Source of the DNA: Streptomyces sp. BA2
GTDB taxonomy: Bacteria > Actinomycetota > Actinomycetes > Streptomycetales > Streptomycetaceae
Length of the DNA stretch: 64,000 nucleotides
Direction: 5' to 3'
Assembly (NCBI RefSeq): GCF_009769735.1
Contig: NZ_WSRO01000002.1
Span: 8,357,001-8,421,000, forward strand
Shown piece after piece: positions 35,274 through 46,494 of this stretch (positions are counted from its first letter, which is position 1; every line of letters begins with the position of its first letter). The notes beneath the pieces are model-generated. The model searched no databases. It saw only the letters and a list, made by a program, of their open reading frames with translations, and had not been told where the DNA came from. Position numbers and translations under genes: made by a program.

Positions 35274-36545
35274 CCGGCCCGGGGGCCGGGATCGGTCGGG
35301 CAGGAGTGTCAGGGCCAGGAGCGGGATCGCGGCCAGTGTGAGCCACGGGGCCCAGGGCGGCAGCCCTGCGTCCAGGAGTGAGCCCGTCGCGGCGCTGCCC
35401 GCCAGGACGATCAGGCCCGAGACCGAGGACAGGGCACCGGTGTAGAGGCCGAGCCTGCCGTCCGGCGTGAGATCGGGGACCCAGGCGCGGGCTGCCGGAG
35501 CGACCAGCATCTGGCCGAGGGTGAGGAGGACGACGAAGGCGGCGGCGGGCAGCAGCCCGGCCACCCCGGTCAGCGCGGCCGGGCGCGCGGCGGCCACCAC
35601 GGTGAACCCTGCGGAGATGAGCACCAGCCCCGTCGCCATCGAGCGCCGTTGGTCCAGCCGCCCCGCCGCCCAATGCGTGACCGGGAGCTGCGTGGTCACC
35701 ACAAGCAGGGAGGAGAGGGCGAAGAGCCAGGCGAGCGGCGCCTGCGACCCGGCCGTGCGCTCCACCTCCTCCGGCAGGGCGAGATAGAGCTGGTTGTACG
35801 CCAGGAGGTAGGCGCCGTACGCGCCGCACACCGCCAGGAAGCGGCGGTTGCGCAGCAACTCGCCCACTCCTCCTCGTACGCGGATCCGCTCGCGCCCCGG
35901 GATGTGCTGGGGCAGCAGCCACAGGTGCCCGGCAAGGACGAGGACGAAGACCCCGGCCCCGGCCAGGCAGACGGTGCGGAAGTCGACGGAGAGCAGCAGC
36001 GCGCCGAGGAGCGGACCGAGGAACGCGCCCGCCTGGCCGGCCACGGTCAGCAGGGCGAGGACACGAGTGCGCGGGCCGCGCCCCGACTCCTCCCAGAGCA
36101 CCGCCTGCCGGGCGACCTCGGATTCCACGGCGGGCGAGAACAGGGCCGCGGCGAAGCCGATCAGGAGCACCGCGCCGATGACCGACCACGTCTGCTGCGC
36201 GTAACCGAGCCAGGCGAAACCGGCGATCCGCAGCAGGCAGCCGGTGAGCACGACCGGCCGTACGCCGTACCGGTCGGTCAGCGCGCCGCCCACGACGAAC
36301 AGCCCCTGCTGGCTGAACGTCCGCAGACCGAGCACGAGGCCGACGAGCCAGCCCGCCATGCCGATCGCCGCGCCCAGGTGCTCTGCCAGGAAGGGCAGCA
36401 CGGCGAAGAAGCCGATGTTGAAGGCGAGTTGGGTCAGGATCAGCAGGCGAAGGAGCGGTGACAGGTGCGGCCAGGTCGGTTCGCGGCGTACGCGCTTCGC
36501 GGGCCGCAGCCGCGCGGGCAAGGACAGCTGGTGTCGGACGCTCAC
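35262..36545 (-). CDS. MFS transporter in a peptide/metal import operon
   Basis: 427 residues from GTG 36545, overlapping the stop of the fused permease (GTGA). Twelve hydrophobic segments; LRLLILTQLAFNIGFFAVLPFLAEHLG and GGALTDRYGVRPVVLTG match the MFS drug/metabolite exporter group. Being third in an operon with a solute-binding lipoprotein and permease, it may export a small metal-binding ligand that the ABC part recovers, as CntE does in staphylopine systems; no biosynthetic gene for such a ligand is visible here. Confidence 0.85.
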   Translation of the reverse strand: MSVRHQLSLPARLRPAKRVRREPTWPHLSPLLRLLILTQLAFNIGFFAVLPFLAEHLGAAIGMAGWLVGLVLGLRTFSQQGLFVVGGALTDRYGVRPVVLTGCLLRIAGFAWLGYAQQTWSVIGAVLLIGFAAALFSPAVESEVARQAVLWEESGRGPRTRVLALLTVAGQAGAFLGPLLGALLLSVDFRTVCLAGAGVFVLVLAGHLWLLPQHIPGRERIRVRGGVGELLRNRRFLAVCGAYGAYLLAYNQLYLALPEEVERTAGSQAPLAWLFALSSLLVVTTQLPVTHWAAGRLDQRRSMATGLVLISAGFTVVAAARPAALTGVAGLLPAAAFVVLLTLGQMLVAPAARAWVPDLTPDGRLGLYTGALSSVSGLIVLAGSAATGSLLDAGLPPWAPWLTLAAIPLLALTLLPDRSRPPGRSPR

Positions 36546-38365
36546 CGGGCAGCCGCCCCGGCCGTGGCCAACTCCCGCTCCGAGGGGCGTACTTCGGCCG
36601 TGCGCGGGGGTTCGTGGGGTCGGCGCCTACGCCGCAGCCATCGGGGGACCGGCACGCCGCCCGCCGCCGTCACCGCGAGAGCGCCGAGCAGGGCGAGCGC
36701 GGCTGCCGGAGCGAGCAGGGCCCAGGGGGCGCGTTCCGCGTAGGGCTGGTTCTCGGCGAGCAGCAGACCCCACTCGGGGGACGGCGGCTGCGCGCCGAGG
36801 CCGAGGAAGCCGAGTGCGGCCAGGGCCAGCGCGACGGCGGGGAGCCGCAGCAGCGCGTGGCGGGCGACGGGCGGCAGAACCGCGGGCAGCAGATGGTGCC
36901 GGAGCTGGTGCCGACGGCCTGCGCCCAGACTCCGTGTCGCCGTCAAGTGCAGCGTGGCGCGCTCCTGGAGGAGCAGGGCGGCGGCATGGGCGGCCAGCGG
37001 AACCCACGCGACGGCGGCCACCGCGATCGCGGGGGTGGCCGCTCCGCTGCCCGCGACCCCGGCGACAAGGAGCCCCGCGAGCGTCGGCGGTATCGCGTTG
37101 AGCGTGTCGAGAAGCGGTCCGGAGAACCGCGGCAGAAGCCCGAGCAGGACGCCGGCCACCAGGGCGAAGGCGCTGATCCCCAGGGCCAGCGCGAGGGTGT
37201 GGAGCGCCCCGTGCCCGACCCGGGCAAGCACATCACGCCCCAGGGCATCGGTGCCGAACGGGTGCGCCCAGGACGGTGCTTGGAGCCGGGCCGCGGTGTC
37301 CAGGGCGAGAGGATCCCGGGCCAGGCTCAACAAGATGACGCCCACCAGCACACAGCCGCACAGCAGCGGCAGCCGACTCGGCGCGGGCGGCGCGGGAAGG
37401 TGCAGGGTCGGCAGAGCCCCGTCGCGCAGTGCGGGGCCGCTCGTGAGCCGGGACGCGAGGCGGAAGAGACCGCCCGCCACGGCGGCGAGCAGTACGAGCG
37501 CGAGCGTGCCGGCCTGGAGGACGGGCAGATCCTGTGCCACCGCGGCCTGCAAGGTGGTGCGGCCGAGCCCGGGAATGTCGAAGACCTGCTCCACGGCGAC
37601 CGCGCCGCCGGTCAGGCCCACGAGGAAAAGACCGAGGTTCGGCAGCAGTCCGGGGACGCAGCGGCGCAGCGCCTGGCGCGCGACGCGTCCGTTCGGGATG
37701 CCGCGGGCCACGGCGGCCCGAGCCCACGGTTCGGCGAAGGCGCCGGGCAGCAGGTCGTCGAGGAGCCGCCCGAGCAGCGCCCCGGCGGGAAGCCCCAGCG
37801 ATACGGCGGGCAGCACGAGCCACTTGGGCCCGTACCAGCCGAGGGCGGGCAGCCAGCCCAACTGCACGCCGACCACGGTGGCGAGCACCGATGCGGTCAG
37901 GAATTCGGGCAACGCGGCGACGACCGCCGCCCCGCCGCCCGAGCGACGGCGCCCGGAGAGCCGACGGCGGGAGCCGAGCCACAGGGTGCGGGAGCACACC
38001 GCGCCCGCCGTCACGACAGCCACCGCGAGCGCCGCCGACATGAGAAGCAACGAGACACCCAGGGCCTGCACCACGGAGGGCAGTACCGCCTCGCCGGAGA
38101 TCCACGACCGCCCGGCGTCCCCGTGCAGAAGCCCACCCGTCCACTGGCCGAGCAGACGCAACGGGCCGTCGTCCAGGCCCAGTTCGCCGCGGACGGCGGC
38201 CAGGTCCTCGGGGGTGGGTGTGCGCTCCGCCGACCGGGCCTTGAGCACGGTGAGCGCCGGGTCGGTGCGCGACAGCCAGGGCAGCAGACCGATCAGGCAC
38301 AGCAGCGCCGCTGCGATGACCACGCGCCAGAGCAGCGCAGGACCGCTGATGAGCCCCTTTCGCAT
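36542..38365 (-). CDS. Fused DppB-DppC-type ABC permease
   Basis: 607 residues from ATG 38365. Two permease halves are joined: the first carries LDDGPLRLLGQWTGGLLHGDAGRSW and LRRCVPGLLPNLGLFLVGLTGGAVAVEQVFDIPGLGR (DppB/NikB type), the second WAHPFGTDALGRDVLARVGHGALHTLALALGI and TRSLGAGRRHQLRHHLLPAVLPPVARHALLRLPAVALALAALGFLGLGAQPPSPEWG (DppC/NikC type). Normally these are separate genes. No ATPase gene is adjacent, so it must borrow one encoded elsewhere. Lies 7 bp after the binding-protein gene. Confidence 0.9.
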   Translation of the reverse strand: MRKGLISGPALLWRVVIAAALLCLIGLLPWLSRTDPALTVLKARSAERTPTPEDLAAVRGELGLDDGPLRLLGQWTGGLLHGDAGRSWISGEAVLPSVVQALGVSLLLMSAALAVAVVTAGAVCSRTLWLGSRRRLSGRRRSGGGAAVVAALPEFLTASVLATVVGVQLGWLPALGWYGPKWLVLPAVSLGLPAGALLGRLLDDLLPGAFAEPWARAAVARGIPNGRVARQALRRCVPGLLPNLGLFLVGLTGGAVAVEQVFDIPGLGRTTLQAAVAQDLPVLQAGTLALVLLAAVAGGLFRLASRLTSGPALRDGALPTLHLPAPPAPSRLPLLCGCVLVGVILLSLARDPLALDTAARLQAPSWAHPFGTDALGRDVLARVGHGALHTLALALGISAFALVAGVLLGLLPRFSGPLLDTLNAIPPTLAGLLVAGVAGSGAATPAIAVAAVAWVPLAAHAAALLLQERATLHLTATRSLGAGRRHQLRHHLLPAVLPPVARHALLRLPAVALALAALGFLGLGAQPPSPEWGLLLAENQPYAERAPWALLAPAAALALLGALAVTAAGGVPVPRWLRRRRRPHEPPRTAEVRPSERELATAGAAAR

Positions 38366-38372
38366 GGGGTCC

Positions 38373-39866
38373 TCAGCGCCTGGTGCCGGTACCGACCAGC
38401 GTCCGCTCGTACGGGTCGAGGATCTCGCCCCGCACGGAGCCGCCGACGCCCGTGATGATCCGCTGGTGGACCAGCGGCACGACCGCGTCGGTGCCGAGGA
38501 TCGCGGCCTCGGCGGCCATGGTCGCGTCCTGTCGCTTCGCGGGCTCGGCCGTGTTCTCGGCCTTCCGAACCGCCTTGTCGACCGATGTGTCGCACAGCTG
38601 CGAGAGGTTATAGCTGCCGTCGCAGGCGTAGTCGCTGGCGAGGACCGACACGGGGTCGCCGGTGTCGAGCATGGTGTTGCGGGCGCCGACGAACGCGTCG
38701 AACTTCCCGGCCAGCGCGTCGCCCTCGATGCGGGACGACTCGCGCACCTCGAGCGTCACCTCGAACCCGGCCTTCTGCAGCTGCTGCTTGAGGACTTGGG
38801 CGACCTCGGGAAGCTCGGGCCGGTTGTCGTACGTGGCCAGGGTGATGGACTTCCCGCCGGGCGAGGCGGCCCGCTTCCGTCCCTCGGGCTTGTCCCGCTT
38901 CCCCTCGGCCCAGTTCAGGGCGGGGCCGAAGATGCCCTTGCCGGTGTCGGCGTGGCCCTCGTACACGTCCTTGGCGAGCGCGGAGGTGTCGATCGCGGCA
39001 CGGGCGGCGGCGCGCAGGCCGGGGTCCTTGAAGGTGCCCTTCTCGGTGTTGAGCTGGAGTGCCGTGGTGCGTGTCGTGGCGGTCTCGCGGCCGTGGCCCT
39101 TGTCGAGGGAGGCGGCCTGGGAGACGGGGACGGCCTCGGCGATGTCCATCTCGCCGGTGCGCAGGGCGTTGGTGCGCGCGGTGCCGTCGGCGATGAACCG
39201 CGCGTCGACGCCGGAGGCCTGGGCCAGGCCGCCCCAGTAGGCGTCGAAGCGGTCGAGGGTGGCCGCGGTGGTGCCGGTGGTCTTCGTGAGCTCGAAGGGC
39301 CCCGTGGCGGTGCCCACCGGGCTGACCTTGTCGCCCTTCGCGTACGCCTTCGGGGAGAGCACGGCGAGGCCGGGGCTGGACAGGCGCAGCGGAAGCGCCG
39401 GGTCGGGGTCGGCGGTGGTGATCCGGACCCGGTCCTTGCCGACGGGCTCGGCGGTGAGCGTGACGCCCGACAGGGCGGCGGTGACGGGCTTGGCCTTGCC
39501 CGCGTGGGTGAGGGCCGACGCGACGGCGGCCGGTGTGACGCGGGCGCCGTCCTGGAACTCCGCCTGGCGCAGGGTGAACAGCCAGCTGCGGTCGCTCTCC
39601 TGCTTCCAGGACGCGGCGAGCGCGGGAGCGGCGGTGCCGTTCGCGTCCAGCTCGGTCAGGCCCTCGGTGACGCCGAGACGGCTGAGGAGGGTGGCGTCGG
39701 CGCCGTACGGCGAGAAGTTCTCGGAGGGAGGGAAGGCCAGCGCGACCTTCAGGCGGGCGCCTTCCGCGGTGTCGCCGGCCGCGTCGTTCTTGGCGGCGAA
39801 ACAGCCGGTGAGCAGGGGAGCGACGAGCAGTCCTGCTATGAGGGGACGGTGGCGGACGGAGCGCAT
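38373..39866 (-). CDS. Solute-binding lipoprotein, SBP_bac_5 family (peptide/nickel/metallophore)
   Basis: 497 residues from ATG 39866 with GAGGA close upstream. Signal peptide with lipobox LLTGC (Cys22), so it is membrane-anchored outside. The body follows the DppA/NikA/CntA fold (FSPYGADATLLSRLGVTEGLTELDANGTAAPALAASW, GAFELTKTTG-like segment, ADTGKGIFGPAL). The natural ligand could be a peptide, a nickel chelate or a metallophore. Its promoter region contains a Zur-like 15-bp dyad, which favours a metal-related ligand. Confidence 0.87.
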   Translation of the reverse strand: MRSVRHRPLIAGLLVAPLLTGCFAAKNDAAGDTAEGARLKVALAFPPSENFSPYGADATLLSRLGVTEGLTELDANGTAAPALAASWKQESDRSWLFTLRQAEFQDGARVTPAAVASALTHAGKAKPVTAALSGVTLTAEPVGKDRVRITTADPDPALPLRLSSPGLAVLSPKAYAKGDKVSPVGTATGPFELTKTTGTTAATLDRFDAYWGGLAQASGVDARFIADGTARTNALRTGEMDIAEAVPVSQAASLDKGHGRETATTRTTALQLNTEKGTFKDPGLRAAARAAIDTSALAKDVYEGHADTGKGIFGPALNWAEGKRDKPEGRKRAASPGGKSITLATYDNRPELPEVAQVLKQQLQKAGFEVTLEVRESSRIEGDALAGKFDAFVGARNTMLDTGDPVSVLASDYACDGSYNLSQLCDTSVDKAVRKAENTAEPAKRQDATMAAEAAILGTDAVVPLVHQRIITGVGGSVRGEILDPYERTLVGTGTRR

Positions 39867-39922
39867 GGTCCTCGTTCTCGGGGTGGAGTGGGTCCGGAGG
39901 TGCAGCAGCGCCATAGGTTACA

Positions 39923-41980
<2,058 letters not shown>

Positions 41981-42069
41981 CCACGGACCGACACGGCTCC
42001 ACGGACCGACACGGCTCCACGGACCGACACGGCTCCACGGACCGACACGGCTCCACGGACGACACGGCT
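41981..42069. repeat. Five tandem 18-bp repeats after argG
   Basis: CCACGGACCGACACGGCT occurs at 41981, 41999, 42017, 42035 and, missing one C, at 42053. The array begins at the base after the argG stop and ends 21 bp before a terminator stem. The last codons of argG resemble the unit (CACGGACTGA), so the array may have grown from the gene end. It is likely variable in copy number. Confidence 0.92.
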
Positions 42070-42090
42070 CACCGGTCGTACGTACACGGA

Positions 42091-42132
42091 GTGCGGGCCC
42101 CGGCGGAATTCGATCCGCCGGGGCCCGCGCAC
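42091..42132. terminator. Bidirectional terminator argG / hxlR
   Basis: A long stem: 42091-42107 pairs with 42114-42132 over the loop ATTCGA, with one two-base bulge. It lies between convergent genes, 2 bp from the minus-strand stop at 42135. Confidence 0.88.
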
Positions 42133-42134
42133 GT

Positions 42135-43139
42135 TCAGGATGTGGGAGCCGGGCGGCCGGCCGAGCGGTCGGCGCGGACCACGCCGAAGACGTCCGCCAT
42201 CCGCAGCGCCGCATCAAGGTCGCCGTCGACTTCGATGACCTGGGCGCTGAGCGCGTCCTCAAGTGGCAGGGAGCCCGCGCCCAGTTGGAGCAGGGTGCCC
42301 AGGTCGGTGACGAGTGTCGCGACCGCGTCCGGGGCGGGGCCGAGGCCTGTTTCGACCGTGCCGTCGTCGACGCGGGCGTGGAAGACGAGATCGCCGATCA
42401 CCCACTCATAGGTCTCGCGTACGCGGAGAGCGCGCTCGGGACGGAACGAGGCGCCGACGGCTCCGACGATGCCGTGGCGGCCGCCGGTGGCCTCGGGATG
42501 CGCGCCGAGGATGGTGATCACCCGTGCGGCGGCAGCAAGTTCACCCTCCAGCTGGGCGAGGCCGCGCGCGACGGCGTCCTCGATGTCCACGAGACGGGCG
42601 CCGACTGCCAGGAACGTCCCCAGGTCGGTCGTGATGGCGCAGACGGCGTCCGTGGCGCTGCCGTGCCGGATGTCGAGCACGCCGTCGTCGACACGGAGAT
42701 GGAACGTGTCGCCGTCCACCCGGAACTCGTACGTCTCCCGCACGCCCCCGGCCTGTTCGGGCCGGAAGCTGGCGCGCAGACAGCCGAGCACCCAGCTGAG
42801 CCGGAAGGTGTCGCCCGGCCGGGGCGCGGTCGGAAGGTGCATGCCCCAGCGGGTGAGCTCGTCGAGCACCGGGCGCATGGCGGCGCCGAGTTCGGTCAGT
42901 TCGTAGACCGCCGACGGTGCGGGGGGCGGCAGCTTGGCCTGGCTGAGGATGCCCGCATCGCGCAGCGCGCGCAGCCGCTCGGCCAGGACGTTGGGGCCGA
43001 TGCCGGGCAGCCCCGCGACGAGGTCGGTGTAGCGCCGGGGGCCGAGCAGCAGCTCGCGCACGATCAGCAGGGACCAGCGGCCGCCGACGACATCCAGGGC
43101 CCGCGCCGCCGGACAGGACTGGTCATAGCTGCGTGTCAT
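42135..43139 (-). CDS. HxlR-family regulator with a duplicated C-terminal domain
   Basis: 334 residues from ATG 43139. Residues 1-100 are an HxlR winged helix (SCPAARALDVVGGRWSLLIVRELLLGPRRYTDLVAGLPGIGPNVLAERLRAL). Two similar blocks follow at about 124-211 and 231-318, both containing SFRPE, V/RRETYE, RVDDG, and TDLGTFLxxG or TDLGTLLxxG. They resemble the SCP2-like sterol-carrier fold, probably the ligand sensor. Single-copy versions are common in actinobacterial HxlR proteins; the doubling is unusual. Divergent from the Ser/Thr kinase. Confidence 0.85.
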   Translation of the reverse strand: MTRSYDQSCPAARALDVVGGRWSLLIVRELLLGPRRYTDLVAGLPGIGPNVLAERLRALRDAGILSQAKLPPPAPSAVYELTELGAAMRPVLDELTRWGMHLPTAPRPGDTFRLSWVLGCLRASFRPEQAGGVRETYEFRVDGDTFHLRVDDGVLDIRHGSATDAVCAITTDLGTFLAVGARLVDIEDAVARGLAQLEGELAAAARVITILGAHPEATGGRHGIVGAVGASFRPERALRVRETYEWVIGDLVFHARVDDGTVETGLGPAPDAVATLVTDLGTLLQLGAGSLPLEDALSAQVIEVDGDLDAALRMADVFGVVRADRSAGRPAPTS

Positions 43140-43297
43140 GCGCGCCGGGCCGCCTTCCCCATTGATAGCAGGCACTTAGGTTTTCTATAGTACCGATCAA
43201 CTCGGGGGGTCCGGTGGCCTGTTGAGTCGCGCTGGGGTGTGACCGCCCCAGGCAGGCCAGGCATACGGGACATGGAACAGCGGGGGAACAGAGCGGC

Positions 43298-45241
43298 ATG
43301 AGCGGCGACCACGGCGACGAGCGGGACAGCGGCGATGACAGAGACAGTGGTGATGGCAGAGACAGCGTCAGCGGCGGCATAGAGCCGCTGACGCCGAGTG
43401 ACCCGCGTCGGATAGGCCCCTACCCGCTCCTCGGCCGCCTCGGCTCCGGCGGCATGGGCCGGGTCTACCTGGCCCGCTCCGACGGCGGGCGCACGGTGGC
43501 CGTGAAGGTGGTGCACGAAGAGCACACCTCCAGCGGTGAGTTCAGGGCCCGGTTCCGCCGGGAGATCGAGGCGGCGCGGCGCGTCGGCGGGCACTTCACG
43601 GCGCCGGTGCTCGACGCGGACCCGGACGCCGCACGGCCCTGGGTGGCCACCGGGTATGTGCCGGGCCCCTCCTTGGAACAGGCGCTCCTGACGTACGGTC
43701 CGCTGCCCGCCTCCTCGGTGTACGCGCTGGCCGACGGGCTGCTGCGGGCGCTGAAGGGCATCCACGGCGCCGGAATCGTGCACCGCGACCTGAAGCCGTC
43801 CAACGTGCTGCTCACCGTCACGGGCCCGAAGGTCATCGACTTCGGCATAGCGCGCGCGTTGCAGGTCTCCGCGGAGTCGATGCTCACCAGCACGGGCATG
43901 GTCATCGGCTCGCCCGGCTTCATGGCGCCCGAACAGATCCTGGGCGAGGAGACGGGCACACCGGCCGACGTCTTCGCGCTCGGCTGCGTCCTCATGTACG
44001 CGGCGACGGGGCAACTGCCCTTCGGGCACGGCGCGAGCAACCAGCACGCGGTGATGTACCGCATCGTCGAGGCCGCGCCCGATCTGACCGGCGTCGAGGA
44101 CGAGCCGCTGCGCACGTTCATCGCCCGCTGCCTGACCAAGTCCCCCGGTGAACGGCCGGGCGTGGACGAGCTGTTGGCGGGCCCTGATCTACCGCGCCCC
44201 TCCGGAGCGGAGAGCGGGGCCTGGCTGCCGCCTGCTCTGGTTGCCCGCCTCGCGCAGGAGGCGGCGAGGCTGCTGGATGCGGAGGCGCCGAAGGACTCCA
44301 AGGCACCGGAGATCGCGAAGGCAGCGGAGATCGCGGAGACACCGGAGATCGCGAAGGCGCCGGAGCCTTCGATGGCACCGGAGCCGGATGTCGCGACCTT
44401 CGGGCTGCGGGCGGCGCCCAAGCCGGAAGCCGAAGCGCAGGGGGCCGACCGGCGCACCCGCAGAAACTGGGCCGTAGCAGCAGCCGTCATCGCCGTCCTG
44501 GCGTCCGGCGGCACCGTGGCCCTGCTCGACGGGGAGGACGGCGCCCAAGGGGCTCCCGGCGCCGACAACTCCCCGACGGCCCCAGCGCCTTCAGGGTCCA
44601 AGGATTCCGGCGACAAGGGCAAGGACGGCAAGGGCGGAGAGGACGGAGAGGGCGGCAAGGGGAAGGGCAACGGCAAGGACGACGATTCCTCGCCGGGCGA
44701 GGACGGCGACAACTCCTCCGGTGACGCCGCGGGCGATGACAAGGCCTCCGACGACGACCCCTCATCCGCGGGGAAGGACGGGGGCTCGGACCCCAAGGCC
44801 CCCTCGGGCGGCGGTGGTTCGGACTCCAGCGGCTCGGGATCCGGCACCGGTTCCGGTTCCGGCTCCGGATCGGACTCAGGCTCCGGCACCTCCGACAACC
44901 GTGTCCCGCAAGCCTTCACCGGAACCTGGGCCCTCACGTCGCCGTACGTCCAGCAGCCGCAGAAGGTGATCATCTACCGGGTCGCGCCGGGCGGGTACGC
45001 CGTCAAGCTCATCACCGATTCGGGCAGCGGCGGGCACTGCGAGAACCAGGCCAGGCTGGTGTCCGTGGCGGACGGCGGGAAGCGCATCAACATCGGCACC
45101 GCCCATGTGGACGAGGGGCGCTCCAGCCAGATCGTGTGCGGCGACATGGATCCCTCCTCATTCACCCTCGACGCCCCGAGCGGCATCCGCCACAACGTCG
45201 GCCCCGCCCACGGCGACGGTTACCACTACGACCGCGGCTGA
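43298..45241 (+). CDS. Membrane-anchored Ser/Thr protein kinase
   Basis: 647 residues from ATG 43298 with GGGGGAAC upstream. Kinase domain about residues 40-290: G-loop LGSGGMGRVY, VAVKVV lysine, IVHRDLKPSNVLL, IDFGIA and FMAPEQI. A juxtamembrane Pro/Glu/Ile/Ala-rich repeat (EIAKAPE-like) precedes one membrane helix near 390-410. The outer part has a long Gly/Ser/Asp low-complexity spacer and a C-terminal beta-rich domain with two cysteines (FTGTWALTSPY...). The extracytoplasmic domain probably senses a signal; there are no PASTA repeats. Confidence 0.92.
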   Translation: MSGDHGDERDSGDDRDSGDGRDSVSGGIEPLTPSDPRRIGPYPLLGRLGSGGMGRVYLARSDGGRTVAVKVVHEEHTSSGEFRARFRREIEAARRVGGHFTAPVLDADPDAARPWVATGYVPGPSLEQALLTYGPLPASSVYALADGLLRALKGIHGAGIVHRDLKPSNVLLTVTGPKVIDFGIARALQVSAESMLTSTGMVIGSPGFMAPEQILGEETGTPADVFALGCVLMYAATGQLPFGHGASNQHAVMYRIVEAAPDLTGVEDEPLRTFIARCLTKSPGERPGVDELLAGPDLPRPSGAESGAWLPPALVARLAQEAARLLDAEAPKDSKAPEIAKAAEIAETPEIAKAPEPSMAPEPDVATFGLRAAPKPEAEAQGADRRTRRNWAVAAAVIAVLASGGTVALLDGEDGAQGAPGADNSPTAPAPSGSKDSGDKGKDGKGGEDGEGGKGKGNGKDDDSSPGEDGDNSSGDAAGDDKASDDDPSSAGKDGGSDPKAPSGGGGSDSSGSGSGTGSGSGSGSDSGSGTSDNRVPQAFTGTWALTSPYVQQPQKVIIYRVAPGGYAVKLITDSGSGGHCENQARLVSVADGGKRINIGTAHVDEGRSSQIVCGDMDPSSFTLDAPSGIRHNVGPAHGDGYHYDRG

Positions 45242-45348
45242 GCGGCTGTCACCTGATCGACGGCGGCTGACCACCACGTCAGCACGGGAATGCATGCACA
45301 CGGGGGACACCAGGCGCTCAGCACGCGGAACGAGAAGAGGCATCCCAG

Positions 45349-46425
45349 ATGTCAGCGCAAGAAAGCCCCGACATGCCGGCCGAGATGAAGGCCGTCCAGT
45401 ACCGCAGCGTCGGCGCCGCCCCCGAGGTGGTGACCGTGCCGCGCCCGGAGCCGGGCCCCGGCCAGGTACTCCTGAAGGTCACCGCCGCGGGCGTCTGCCA
45501 CTCCGACATCGCGGTGATGAGCTGGCCCGCGGAGGCGCTGCCCTTCCCGCTGCCGCTCACCCTCGGCCATGAGGGCGCCGGGACCGTCGCCGCGCTGGGC
45601 GAGGGTGTCACCGGCTTCGAGGTCGGCGACTCCGTGGCCGTCTACGGGCCGTGGGGCTGCGGAGCCTGCCCGATGTGCGCGCAGGGCAAGGAGAACTACT
45701 GCACGCGCGCCGCCGAGCTCGGCATCCTTCCGCCCGGACTAGGGGCGCCCGGAGCCATCGCCGAGTACATGATCGTGGACGACGCTCGCCATCTGGTCCC
45801 GCTGGGCGGCCTCGACCCCGTGACCGCCGTGCCGCTCACCGACGCGGGCCTGACCCCGTACCACGCCATCAAGACCTCCCTGCCCAAGCTGATCCCCGGC
45901 AGCACCGCCGTGGTCATCGGCACCGGCGGCCTCGGACACGTCGCCATCCAACTGCTGCGCGCGCTGACCCCGGCACGGGTGATCGCCCTCGACGTCACCG
46001 ACGGAAAGCTGCGCCTTGCCCACCAGGTCGGCGCTCACGAGACGGTCCTTTCGGACGAGCGCGCGGCGAAGAAGGTCCGTGACCTGACCGGCGGCCTCGG
46101 CGCGCAGGCGGTGTTCGACTTCGTCGGCGCGCCGCCCACCGTCGCCACGGCGACCGCCTGCGCCGCGGTCGAGGCGGACGTCGCCATCGTCGGCATCGGC
46201 GGTGGAGCCGCGTCGGTCGGCTTCGGGACGACCCCCTACGACGCGGCGGTCCGCGTCCCGTACTGGGGCAGCAGGGCCGAGCTGATGGAGGTCCTCGACC
46301 TGGCCAGGTCCGGCGCGATCGACGTCCAGGTGGAGACGTACGCACTTGCCGACGCCCCCAAGGCGTACGAGCACCTGCACGACGGGCGGATCAACGGCCG
46401 GGCGGTCATCCTGCCCAGCGGCTGA
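45349..46425 (+). CDS. Zinc-dependent alcohol dehydrogenase (MDR family)
   Basis: 358 residues from ATG 45349. Catalytic zinc ligands in AAGVCHSD and GHEGAG, structural zinc cysteines in GPWGCGACPMCAQGKENYC, and the NAD-binding VVIGTGGLGHVAIQLLRAL. It interconverts an alcohol and aldehyde/ketone with NAD(H); the substrate is not evident. It follows the kinase by 107 bp in the same direction and ends in a perfect terminator. Confidence 0.9.
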   Translation: MSAQESPDMPAEMKAVQYRSVGAAPEVVTVPRPEPGPGQVLLKVTAAGVCHSDIAVMSWPAEALPFPLPLTLGHEGAGTVAALGEGVTGFEVGDSVAVYGPWGCGACPMCAQGKENYCTRAAELGILPPGLGAPGAIAEYMIVDDARHLVPLGGLDPVTAVPLTDAGLTPYHAIKTSLPKLIPGSTAVVIGTGGLGHVAIQLLRALTPARVIALDVTDGKLRLAHQVGAHETVLSDERAAKKVRDLTGGLGAQAVFDFVGAPPTVATATACAAVEADVAIVGIGGGAASVGFGTTPYDAAVRVPYWGSRAELMEVLDLARSGAIDVQVETYALADAPKAYEHLHDGRINGRAVILPSG

Positions 46426-46445
46426 GTTCCGGCCCGGTACGACCT

Positions 46446-46473
46446 GGACCCCGAGGCGACAGCCTCGGGGTCC
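46446..46473. terminator. Terminator after the alcohol dehydrogenase
   Basis: Perfect 11-bp stem GGACCCCGAGG (46446-46456) with CCTCGGGGTCC (46463-46473), loop CGACAG, between convergent genes. Confidence 0.85.
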
Positions 46474-46494
46474 GGACGCGTGGCGCCTGGGTGC

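Noticed and set aside
41981..42069. CRISPR array
   Set aside because: The 18-bp units are directly adjacent, without spacers, and no cas genes are present.
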